Assembly: GCA_038751255.1 (NCBI GenBank) | Contig: JBCDGN010000041.1 | Location: 1 to 33,216 of the forward strand | Reading direction: 5' to 3' | From: JANSYP01 sp038751255 | GTDB taxonomy: Bacteria > Pseudomonadota > Alphaproteobacteria > Rhodobacterales > Rhodobacteraceae | DNA length: 33,216 bases | In this document: positions 6,939-14,408 of the stretch, in pieces | Numbering within the stretch: position 1 is the first letter of the stretch | Layout: every line of letters begins with the position of its first letter | Translations under genes and position numbers: made by a program | The notes under the pieces: model-generated | What the model saw: the letters and a program-made list of their open reading frames with translations, nothing else | Told to the model about the DNA's origin: nothing | Databases searched by the model: none

Positions 6939-7580
6939 ATGGTTAAGCATCATCTGCCAGACGAGATCTTGATGGCCTATTCCGCCGGCACGTTGCCAGA
7001 GGCGTTTAATTTGGTTGTCGCGACGCATGTGTCGCTCTCCGATGAAAGCCGGGCACGGTTGGACACGTATGACACCCTGGGTGGTGCGGTGCTGGAAAGT
7101 ACCGACTCCGTCATGATGTCAGACGGCAGTCTTGAAGCGACGCTCGCCATGATCGGCGATGCGGGAGTAGTTCCACCGATCCGTGAAGACCACGCGCCGG
7201 GCATTTTTCCCGCGCCGTTGCAGGACTACGTTGGCGGCGATTTGGACGCGGTGAAATGGCGCCCGGTTGGCATGGGCGTGAAACAAGCGATCTTGAAGAC
7301 ATCGCGCGATGCTTCTGTGCGGCTGCTGAACATTCCAAGTGGTGTGGCGATGCCAGATCACGGCCACCATGGCACGGAAATGACCTTGGTGCTGCAAGGC
7401 GCGTTTGAGGACGAGGTCGACCGCTTTACCCGGGGCGATGTAGAGATCGCGGATGAAGATCTGCACCACACGCCCGTGGCCATCGGCGACGAAGATTGCA
7501 TCTGTTTGGCAGCGTCTGACGCGCGGCTGAAGTTTAACGCGCTTCTTCCGCGCTTGGTGCAACCGTTCCTTCGGATCTGA
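6939..7580 (+). CDS. chrR: ChrR-type anti-sigma factor with Cys-to-Ser changes in the zinc site
   Basis: A 213-residue protein, the same length as Rhodobacter sphaeroides ChrR, starting 11 bases after rpoE with a good AAGG ribosome-binding site. The N-terminal anti-sigma domain (about 1-85) keeps His5 and His30, equivalent to ChrR zinc ligands His6 and His31. The cysteines expected in the H-x3-C-x2-C motif are Ser34 (codon tcc, 7038-7040) and Ser37 (agc, 7047-7049): the text is THVSLSDESRAR. The C-terminal cupin domain retains all four metal ligands, His141, His143, Glu147 and His177, and the Cys187/Cys189 pair (DCICLA). In the characterised protein the N-terminal zinc site is needed to bind and inhibit RpoE, and the cupin domain is needed for the singlet-oxygen response. 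Whether this variant still restrains RpoE is open. The last 47 bases overlap the 3' end of rmuC on the other strand. Confidence 0.93.
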   Translation: MVKHHLPDEILMAYSAGTLPEAFNLVVATHVSLSDESRARLDTYDTLGGAVLESTDSVMMSDGSLEATLAMIGDAGVVPPIREDHAPGIFPAPLQDYVGGDLDAVKWRPVGMGVKQAILKTSRDASVRLLNIPSGVAMPDHGHHGTEMTLVLQGAFEDEVDRFTRGDVEIADEDLHHTPVAIGDEDCICLAASDARLKFNALLPRLVQPFLRI

Positions 7581-8742
7581 CCACGCGCGGCGTCGCTGGC
7601 TGAAGCGTAAGGGGCGCTGGCTTTTCAGACGGATCCTCGAATTCGAAACTCTCTAGGCGGGTCGCGCGGCGGCCCGCTTTTTCTGCACTGGTACGGATTT
7701 CGCCAATATCCTTTTGCGCCTGCGCAAAATGCTTATCAAGATTGCCGACACGTTCGCCCATCCGCTCCACATCTCGTACCAGGGCTCCCAGTTCTTTCCG
7801 GATCGCGCCCGCCTGTTCCCGCATACGCGCATCTTTGAGGATCGCGCGCAGCGTGTTTAGCGTGGCCATGCAGGTGGTGGGCGACACGATCCAAACCCGT
7901 GCCTGGAAGCCCTCTCGGACGATCTCGCCGAAATTCGCGTGGAGCTCTGCATAGACCGCTTCAGAGGGCAGAAACATCAGCGCGCCATCCGCCGTTTCGC
8001 CCTCGATAATGTATTTCTCGGCAATTGCCTTGATATGGTTGCGCACGGCTGTGCGAAAGGCCCGTACGGCAGCGGTTTTCTCATGATCGGTCTCGGCTGC
8101 GCGCAGAGCTTCATACGCCTCGAGCGGGAATTTGCTATCGATCACAATGGGTCCGGGCGGTTGTGGCAGATCGATCAGGCAATCGGCCCGTTTTCCGGTC
8201 GAAAGCGTCGCCTGCATCTGAAAGCTATTCGGCGGCAGCGCTTTGGTCACCAGATCGGTCAGCTGAATTTCGCCAAACGCCCCCCGGGTTTGTTTGTTCG
8301 ACAGGATGTCCTGAAGGCCCAGAACATCACCGGACAGCTTTTCGATGTTCTGCTGGGCTTTGTCGATGGTCTCCAACCGCTGTTGCAACTCGCCCAAGGA
8401 CCGGGCCGTGCGCGTGGCCGAGCCATGCAGTGTCTCACCCATGGATTTGGTCACCTCTTCAAGGCGGCGTTCCATGGTCGCAAGCATTTGAGTTTGCGCA
8501 GCAGCCTGGGCTTCTGAGACATGGGACAAACCGCCTGTCAGCCGCTGCTGTCCATCAGATAAGGCCTGCACCCGTCCACCAAGATCGCCGAGATGCTTCG
8601 CCAAAGGATCGATGGAGGCTGCCGCGCGTGTCGCCGCCCGAACGGCAAGGATCAAAAGCAACAACACCAAACCCAGGACACCAGCCCCGATGAGGAGGAG
8701 GGATTGAGGATCGGCAAGAAGGGCAGCTATGGTATCACTCAT
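7534..8742 (-). CDS. rmuC: RmuC-family DNA recombination-limiting protein
   Basis: A 402-residue RmuC protein. One N-terminal membrane helix (about 17-36, LLIGAGVLGLVLLLLILAV) is followed by a long coiled-coil (about 45-130, rich in Glu/Gln/Lys heptads) and the RmuC nuclease-like core, with TRGAFGEIQL, IVIDSKFPLEAYEAL and the WIVSPTTCMATLNTL block. In E. coli loss of RmuC raises inversion at short inverted repeats; the domain resembles restriction-type nucleases, and DSKFP fits a catalytic Asp-x-Lys. It overlaps mutL by four bases (ATGA), so the two are translationally coupled and form a DNA-maintenance pair. Its 3' end overlaps chrR by 47 bases in antisense. Confidence 0.93.
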   Translation of the reverse strand: MSDTIAALLADPQSLLLIGAGVLGLVLLLLILAVRAATRAAASIDPLAKHLGDLGGRVQALSDGQQRLTGGLSHVSEAQAAAQTQMLATMERRLEEVTKSMGETLHGSATRTARSLGELQQRLETIDKAQQNIEKLSGDVLGLQDILSNKQTRGAFGEIQLTDLVTKALPPNSFQMQATLSTGKRADCLIDLPQPPGPIVIDSKFPLEAYEALRAAETDHEKTAAVRAFRTAVRNHIKAIAEKYIIEGETADGALMFLPSEAVYAELHANFGEIVREGFQARVWIVSPTTCMATLNTLRAILKDARMREQAGAIRKELGALVRDVERMGERVGNLDKHFAQAQKDIGEIRTSAEKAGRRATRLESFEFEDPSEKPAPLTLQPATPRVVRSEGTVAPSAEEAR

Positions 8743-10553
8743 GTGCGCCCAAAAAGCCGTTCAATATCGGAAAGGCGCAGCGTTACATAAGTGGGTCGCC
8801 CGTGATTGCATTGGCCGGAATGGGGCGTCGCCTCCATTTCCCGCAAAAGCGCGTTCATCTCATCTGCTTGCAGCCGACGGCCTGAGCGGACGGAGCCATG
8901 GCAGGCCATGCGCGATAGCACTGCCTCTAACCGAACTCCCAACAGCTCGGTGTCGCTTCCGTCGGCCAGGGCATCGCAGAGGTCTTCCAATAACGCCGCC
9001 GCATCGATCTGGCCTAGCAGCGCAGGGGTTTCCCGCACCGCCACTGTGCCGGGACCGAAGGGTTCTAAAGTAAGGCCCAGCTTTGCCAAACTCTCCGCGT
9101 GATCCAAGAGCAGCGCCGCGCGGTCCCCAAGTTCCACGATTTCCGGGATCAGGAGTGCCTGCGCCGGAACACCGTTTTCTGCCAGGGCGGTTTTGAGGCC
9201 CTCGTAGGCCAGACGCTCATGGGCAGCGTGCTGATCGACGATCACCAAGCTATCGCCGGTTTGTGCCAGGATGTAATTCTCAAAGACTTGGGCACGGGCG
9301 GCTCCGAGCGGATGATCTGTTGCAGCATCGCTTTCCGGCAAAGGCTCGGATCGGACCGATGGCGGCGCTGTTTCCGCAAATCCAGGCTGTTGCGGCGGAG
9401 GGGATGGGGTGTAGCCGATCTGGCTGTAGCTGCGCTGGTAGATGGGTGCAGGGGGCTCTGGCTGCATCGCCCCCAATGTGGGCGCAGCCAAGGTCGAAGC
9501 GCTCCGATGTCCTTCTGCCGCCAGGGCATGGCGTAGCCCCGAGACGATTAGACCTCGCGTCAGACCGGGATCACGGAATCGCACCTCGCTTTTCGCCGGA
9601 TGGACATTCACATCCACAAGCTCCGCTGGGCAGTCGAGAAAAAGAACCGCAGCCGGGTGACGGTCGCGGCTGATCAAATCGGTATAGGCCGCGCGCAAAG
9701 CACCGCTCAGCAGTTTGTCCCGGACCGGGCGACCATTGACGAAGAGAAACTGTGCCACTGCCGAACCGCGGCTATAGGTGGGCAGAGCCGCATAGCCGGT
9801 GAGCCGCAACGCCTCTCGCGTGGCGTCAATCGGCAGCGCATTCTCGGCAAAGCCACTGCCCAAGAGCCGGTCGAGCCGTCGCCCTAAACGGTCAAAGAAA
9901 CTGCCGGATTCGGGGTCGAACCGTAGCAGAACCCGGCCTCCATCCTCACCGCAAACCCGCAGGGTGAACCCGACGCCAGGAGAGGCCATTGCAAGGCGTT
10001 TGACCGTATCAGTGATGGCCTGCGTCTCGGCCCGGTCGCTGCGTAGGAACTTTAGACGCGCGGGCGTGGCGTGGAACAAATCGCGCAAGCTCACCACAGT
10101 GCCTTGGGACAGCGCCGCAGGACGCACTGGACCGAGCGACCCGCCCCGCACCTCAATCTCGGCGGCGTCAGAGCCCGCCACACGCGACGTTACTGTTAGC
10201 CGACCCACTGCGCCAAGCGATGGCAAGGCTTCGCCGCGGAACCCAAAACTGTGGATATGGGTCAGGTCGCTGCCATCGATCTTGGAGGTTGCGTGGCGAC
10301 AAAGCGCAAGCGGCAGGTCTTCTGTGGCGATACCATGTCCATCATCGATGACCCGGATCAGGCTTTTGCCACCTTCTGCGATCTCGACGGTGATGCGCGC
10401 GGCCCCGGCATCAAGCGCGTTTTCCACCAGTTCCTTCACCGCTGAGGCAGGGCGTTCGACCACCTCACCGGCCGCAATACGGTTGATCGCGGCCTCATCA
10501 AGCTGCCTGATACGGGGCAGATCTGGGGATATCTTGGGTTCTGGCGCGTTCAT
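8739..10553 (-). CDS. mutL: DNA mismatch repair protein MutL
   Basis: A 604-residue MutL. The GHKL ATPase domain shows NRIAAGEVVERPASAVKELV (near residue 24), DDGHGI, TSKI and GFRGEALPS; the transducer domain follows, then a Pro-rich linker (about 350-410). The C-terminal dimerisation domain contains DQHAAHERLAYE near residue 440, matching the endonuclease motif DQHA-x2-E-x4-E, and a terminal CNHGRPT. It is therefore a MutL with nicking activity, as expected for bacteria that lack MutH. MutL couples MutS mismatch recognition to strand removal. It is the upstream partner of rmuC (ATGA overlap) and lies 42 bases after the M16 peptidase gene, all on the minus strand. Confidence 0.97.
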   Translation of the reverse strand: MNAPEPKISPDLPRIRQLDEAAINRIAAGEVVERPASAVKELVENALDAGAARITVEIAEGGKSLIRVIDDGHGIATEDLPLALCRHATSKIDGSDLTHIHSFGFRGEALPSLGAVGRLTVTSRVAGSDAAEIEVRGGSLGPVRPAALSQGTVVSLRDLFHATPARLKFLRSDRAETQAITDTVKRLAMASPGVGFTLRVCGEDGGRVLLRFDPESGSFFDRLGRRLDRLLGSGFAENALPIDATREALRLTGYAALPTYSRGSAVAQFLFVNGRPVRDKLLSGALRAAYTDLISRDRHPAAVLFLDCPAELVDVNVHPAKSEVRFRDPGLTRGLIVSGLRHALAAEGHRSASTLAAPTLGAMQPEPPAPIYQRSYSQIGYTPSPPPQQPGFAETAPPSVRSEPLPESDAATDHPLGAARAQVFENYILAQTGDSLVIVDQHAAHERLAYEGLKTALAENGVPAQALLIPEIVELGDRAALLLDHAESLAKLGLTLEPFGPGTVAVRETPALLGQIDAAALLEDLCDALADGSDTELLGVRLEAVLSRMACHGSVRSGRRLQADEMNALLREMEATPHSGQCNHGRPTYVTLRLSDIERLFGRT

Positions 10554-10595
10554 CCCACAACCCCTAGCATGAGCCAGGGGTCATGGGAAGTCGCC

Positions 10596-11918
10596 TCAGT
10601 TGGCGGTAGGCAGGCCTTCAGGCTGGCCCACAACGAAAAACGTGAGCGTTTCGGGCGCCAGCAAGTTTGCTGCGACCCGGTTCACATCCTCAAGGCGCAC
10701 CGCGTCCACTTTGTCATTGCGGGTCGCGATATAGTCGATCGGCATGCCATCGATTTGCATCCCCGCGAGGATCCCTGCAATGCGTCCATTGCCGTCAAAT
10801 CGCAGCGGATAGGCCCCGGTCAGATAAGTCTTGGCCTGATCGAGCTCTTCTTGCGAGATGCCGTCCTCTGCCAGACGTTGCCATTCAGACCGGACGATAT
10901 CGATGGTCTCACCTACGGTTGCGTTGGCCGTCGCGACCTGTCCTATCAAGAGGTCTGCGTGATCCTTCTGCGCTATGTAAGCGTAGATGCCATAGGTCAG
11001 ACCGCGCTTTTCACGCACCTCTGCCATCAAACGCGATCCAAAACCTCCCGCACCCAGAATTTGGTTCATCACGAAGGCTGGAAAGAAATCTGGATCCTCG
11101 CGATCAATGCCAGCCTGAACGAAGAGAACCGTGGATTGCGGCGTGTCGTAGGGCTGGATATGGGTGCCGCCATCGAGGTTCAGGGCCACCTGTTCCGGCA
11201 GGGTTGCGCCGGTTTTGGGGAGGTCCCCGAAAAGCTTGTCCAACAGATGGGACAGATCTTCGGCGCTGATATCTCCAACCACACCCACATAGATCCGGTC
11301 TTGTGCCATGGTCGCGCGATGGGCGTTCAGCAGATCTTCGCGTGTCAGCGCTGACACGCTTTCCAATGTGCCGGAGCCGTTACTGGCATAAGGGTGCTCG
11401 CCATAGATGCGCTGAGACAGTGCTTCGCGGGCAATTTCACCGGGATCCTCCGCGTCCGAGCGGAGATTTGCTAAGACCTGGGTGCGCACCCGCTCGACCG
11501 CGTCCTCGTCAAATCGGGGGGTGGTTAGGGCGTCTCGCAGCAAGGCAATCGTCTCATCCGTGACATCGGTCAAAAACTGAGCTGACACGCTGACAGTGTC
11601 GTCGGAACTGTCAAAGCTGATCGAGGCTGCAAGGTCATCGCGGGCCTCCGCAAAGCCTTGGGCGTCGAGATCGCCAGAACCTTCTTCCAAAAGCGCGGTC
11701 ATCAGATTGACTGCGCCCCTTGCGTCTGGGTCGTCGAGCGATGTGCCGCCACGAAACAGAATGTCAATTGAGACGAAGGGAATCTCGTGTTCTTCGACCA
11801 GCCAGGCTTTGATACCGCCAGGGCTTTCGACCTCGACAATGTCCACCGCGGCACGCGCAGGCAGCACCAGGGTCAGGATCAAGAGCGTGGTCAAGCCGTA
11901 GGTGAGAAGCTTTTTCAT
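10596..11918 (-). CDS. M16-family peptidase-like protein, catalytically inactive partner
   Basis: A 440-residue exported protein with a signal peptide (MKKLLTYGLTTLLILTLVLP, cleaved after ARAA). It has the two-lobed M16 (pitrilysin/processing-peptidase) fold: GGTSLDDPDARGAVNLMTALLEEG at the position of the zinc motif, and LGAGGFGSRLMAEVREKRGLTY, the conserved R-Y block, in the second half. The HxxEH zinc motif is replaced by NLMTALLEE, so it lacks the metal ligands. In heterodimeric M16 proteases one subunit is catalytic and the other supplies the R-Y segment for substrate binding. It overlaps the catalytic paralogue upstream by four bases (ATGA), which suggests a heterodimer. Location is probably periplasmic. 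Confidence 0.92.
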   Translation of the reverse strand: MKKLLTYGLTTLLILTLVLPARAAVDIVEVESPGGIKAWLVEEHEIPFVSIDILFRGGTSLDDPDARGAVNLMTALLEEGSGDLDAQGFAEARDDLAASISFDSSDDTVSVSAQFLTDVTDETIALLRDALTTPRFDEDAVERVRTQVLANLRSDAEDPGEIAREALSQRIYGEHPYASNGSGTLESVSALTREDLLNAHRATMAQDRIYVGVVGDISAEDLSHLLDKLFGDLPKTGATLPEQVALNLDGGTHIQPYDTPQSTVLFVQAGIDREDPDFFPAFVMNQILGAGGFGSRLMAEVREKRGLTYGIYAYIAQKDHADLLIGQVATANATVGETIDIVRSEWQRLAEDGISQEELDQAKTYLTGAYPLRFDGNGRIAGILAGMQIDGMPIDYIATRNDKVDAVRLEDVNRVAANLLAPETLTFFVVGQPEGLPTAN

Positions 11919-13258
11919 TGCGTGACCTCCTGATCAGCGGACGCCTCGGGCGCACGGACCCAACCGGTCACAGCGCGGCGTTTGTCGAGGACACTCGCGG
12001 CGGCCTCCATGATATCGGCCTCGGTCACAGCTTGCAGAACATCGGGCCAGGCTTGGACATCTTCGACGGTCAGCCCGGTTGCCAGTGCCGCCCCATATCG
12101 GCGGGCCAGACCTTGGGTGCTGTCTTTGGCAAAGATCTCAGACGCGTAGATCTGGCGTTTGATCCGGTTGAGTTGTTCGGGATCGACACCGTCTGCGATG
12201 AAGCTTTCCAAGGTGCGGTCAAGCGCGGCTTCGGCTTCTTCCAGGCTGACCCCAGGCGCGGGCACCACAACGATCCCGAAGGTGGTGTCATCGAGCGTTT
12301 GGCCCCGATACCAAGCCACGGTGTAGATCGCGAGTTTTTCGTCGAATTGCAACTTGCGGCCCAGGTAAGAGGTCGCTGGGTCGTCGCCAAGCACGGCTGA
12401 GAGAAGCGCCAACGCGGCGGCGTCTTCTTGATCTCCGCTATTGCGTTCGGGGGCAAGATAGCTGCGGCGCACGAAAGGCTGGGCGATCCGAGGATCCTCA
12501 AAGATGATACGGCGCTCGGCGAGCTGCGGGGGCTCGGACGGACGGCGCCGCTCCGGCAAGGTTTCTGACGCCGGAATGGGACCGAAATGCTTTTCGGCAA
12601 GGCTGCGCACCTCTTCAGGGGTTACATCACCTGCCACCACGAGAACGGCGTTGTTGGGCGCGTAATAGGTCTCGTAGAAATCGAGCGCGTCTTGCATGGT
12701 CAGGCCTTGGATCTCTTCCGGCCAGCCGATGATCGGGCGACCATAGGGGTGGTTGAGATACTGTGCCGCCCGCGCTTGTTCGCCGAAAAGCGCCTGTGGA
12801 TCGCTATCGGTGCGTTGCTTCCGCTCTTCCAAAACCACCTTTAGTTCCGGGGCCGCGACCTCTTCGGTGAGGCGCAGGTTGACCATGCGGTCGGCCTCCA
12901 TCTCCATCATCAGATCAAGCCGGTCTGCGGCCACGCGCTGGAAATAGGCGGTGTAATCCCATGAAGTGAAAGCATTGTCGCTGCCTCCATTGGCCTCGAC
13001 AATCCGAGAAAACTCACCCGGACCCAAGGTGTCCGTGCCTTTGAAAAGCAAGTGTTCCAGGTAGTGCGCAATGCCCGAGACGCCCAAGGGCTCTTCCGCT
13101 GCACCTGCTTTATACCAGATCATGTTGACCACGACAGGGGCGCGGTGATCTTCGATCACGACGACTTCTAGCCCATTGTCAAGGGTAAATTCGCTCACAG
13201 TTTCCGCGCTGACCGCGCTCGCACCGATCAAACCGGCGGCGATGAAGGCTCGAAACAT
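11915..13258 (-). CDS. M16-family zinc metallopeptidase, catalytic subunit
   Basis: A 447-residue exported protein. ATG 13258 is chosen over an in-frame start at 13312 because a GGAG lies nine bases upstream and the signal peptide (MFRAFIAAGLIGASAVSA) then begins at the N-terminus. The zinc motif HYLEH (residues 65-69) and the distal Glu (VVLEERKQR, Glu144/145) are intact, at the usual spacing of about 75 residues. FTSWDYTAYFQRV, in the first lobe, is typical of the bacterial processing-peptidase-like clade. Members cleave peptides in a closed chamber formed with a second M16 subunit; the next gene encodes such a non-catalytic subunit with ATGA coupling. The substrate is unknown. Confidence 0.94.
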   Translation of the reverse strand: MFRAFIAAGLIGASAVSAETVSEFTLDNGLEVVVIEDHRAPVVVNMIWYKAGAAEEPLGVSGIAHYLEHLLFKGTDTLGPGEFSRIVEANGGSDNAFTSWDYTAYFQRVAADRLDLMMEMEADRMVNLRLTEEVAAPELKVVLEERKQRTDSDPQALFGEQARAAQYLNHPYGRPIIGWPEEIQGLTMQDALDFYETYYAPNNAVLVVAGDVTPEEVRSLAEKHFGPIPASETLPERRRPSEPPQLAERRIIFEDPRIAQPFVRRSYLAPERNSGDQEDAAALALLSAVLGDDPATSYLGRKLQFDEKLAIYTVAWYRGQTLDDTTFGIVVVPAPGVSLEEAEAALDRTLESFIADGVDPEQLNRIKRQIYASEIFAKDSTQGLARRYGAALATGLTVEDVQAWPDVLQAVTEADIMEAAASVLDKRRAVTGWVRAPEASADQEVTQ

Positions 13259-13339
13259 CCGATGCTCCCTGCTCAATTGCAGTCTACCTACGCCTTTCAA
13301 GGGATCTTTCAACCGACCCCGCGGGGATGTGAGGTCAAG

Positions 13340-13873
13340 CTATTCGGGGAACAGTTCTTTGGGTGGCGCGGCAGAGGTGCGAACGCCAGCGGCGCGCAAG
13401 CGTTCAAGCTCTTCGTGTTGCTGTAAGGATTCCCTCGAATAGCTGTCAAAATAGACATTGGTGTTGGCCAGGCGCTCAAGGATCAGGCCATCGTTGCGAC
13501 GGCGAAACTCCAAATCCTCTGCAGCCAGCGTCTCGCGGATTGCCGCATCCTGTCCATTGCGTGTGGCATGGCGGACGAGCGCTGCATCGCTGTTTGGGAT
13601 CCCATCAAGCGTGGTGGCGTTGGCGCGACCGCCCAACGCGACGATGGCGTCGATTTCTGGTTGAGCGTCGGCGCGATTGAACCCGAGCCCCAGCGTTGGC
13701 GGCGGCAAAGCAGCGGCCTCTGGTGGTGTCTCTAGCGGGCGCGCAGGCGCTACAGTGAACTCATCTGGTCCCTCACCGCTTCGGCGATGGGTCAGAAGGT
13801 CGGGATCGCGAGAGCCGCAGGCGGTGATCACCAGCACAGCGCTGAGAAGCACGATTGTAAAAGCTCGGGTCAT
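13340..13873 (-). CDS. DUF3035 lipoprotein, BamF-type outer-membrane assembly subunit
   Basis: A 177-residue lipoprotein with a signal sequence ending in a lipobox (VITAC, Cys19). After it comes RRSGEGPDEFTVAPARPLETP, the PDEF segment that characterises the DUF3035/BamF family and resembles a motif in BamC, followed by a Pro-rich stretch and a helical tail (ESLQQHEELERLRAAG). In Caulobacter the family member associates with the beta-barrel assembly machine on the periplasmic face of the outer membrane. Assignment rests on the motif and on the typical setting next to lspA, whose product would cut its signal peptide. It is 51 bases downstream of lspA and 81 upstream of the M16 pair. Confidence 0.75.
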   Translation of the reverse strand: MTRAFTIVLLSAVLVITACGSRDPDLLTHRRSGEGPDEFTVAPARPLETPPEAAALPPPTLGLGFNRADAQPEIDAIVALGGRANATTLDGIPNSDAALVRHATRNGQDAAIRETLAAEDLEFRRRNDGLILERLANTNVYFDSYSRESLQQHEELERLRAAGVRTSAAPPKELFPE

Positions 13874-13924
13874 GTCTGCCGTCTCTTTTTGTTGTCGCGC
13901 TTATAGCGCAGCTTAAAGCCAGCG

Positions 13925-14404
13925 TCACGCAGGCTTCTTAGGAGGAGCGTCTTTCCCCGACAGCAAGATCAGCCCGATTGCGCCCAAAAACACGCCGACA
14001 TCGGCAATATTGAAGCTAAACGGGTTCACGATGCCGCAACAGGACATGTTGAGGAAATCGGCGACGGCGCCATGGATCACCCGGTCGATCGCGTTGCCAA
14101 GCGCCCCACCGACCAAGAGACCTCCACTGATCTGGGCCCAAAGCCTGCCATCCTTCAATGCCCAATGCGCCACCCAAAGACTAATGCCAATAGCAAGCGC
14201 CACCAAAACCCAACGCACTGCATCTGGCGCACCAGAGAAGAGGCCGAAATTGATCCCTTCATTCCAGCCGATCTGAAAGACCAAATAGGGCGGCAAGACC
14301 TCAATCCGGCGCAAATTGATCAGATCGAGCCCCCAGACCACGCCATATTTGCTGGCCTGGTCCAGAGCGAAAACCAATAGCGCTGACAGAAGGAGGGCCC
14401 GCAC
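13925..14404 (-). CDS. lspA: Lipoprotein signal peptidase (signal peptidase II)
   Basis: An integral inner-membrane aspartyl protease that removes signal peptides from prolipoproteins. With a GTG start at 14404, four bases after the purH stop, the product is 159 residues and begins MRALLLSALLVFALDQASK, like other family members. An ATG at 14461 inside purH would add 19 unlike residues and is less likely, though neither start has a strong ribosome-binding site. Four membrane segments can be seen. The catalytic pair is Asp116 in AVADF and Asp135 in FNIADVGVF, with the conserved GGALGNAIDR preceding. It is translationally close-coupled to purH, and the adjacent BamF-type lipoprotein is a plausible substrate. 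Confidence 0.93.
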   Translation of the reverse strand: MRALLLSALLVFALDQASKYGVVWGLDLINLRRIEVLPPYLVFQIGWNEGINFGLFSGAPDAVRWVLVALAIGISLWVAHWALKDGRLWAQISGGLLVGGALGNAIDRVIHGAVADFLNMSCCGIVNPFSFNIADVGVFLGAIGLILLSGKDAPPKKPA

Positions 14405-14408
14405 GGGA

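Noticed and set aside
9799..10572. A 257-codon plus-strand frame opposite mutL
   Set aside because: Ser/Arg/Pro-rich antisense shadow of the MutL ATPase domain, with no family resemblance.
13317..13326. CCCCGCGGGG palindrome upstream of the M16 pair
   Set aside because: Only ten bases with no usable loop and no T run; likely by chance in GC-rich DNA.
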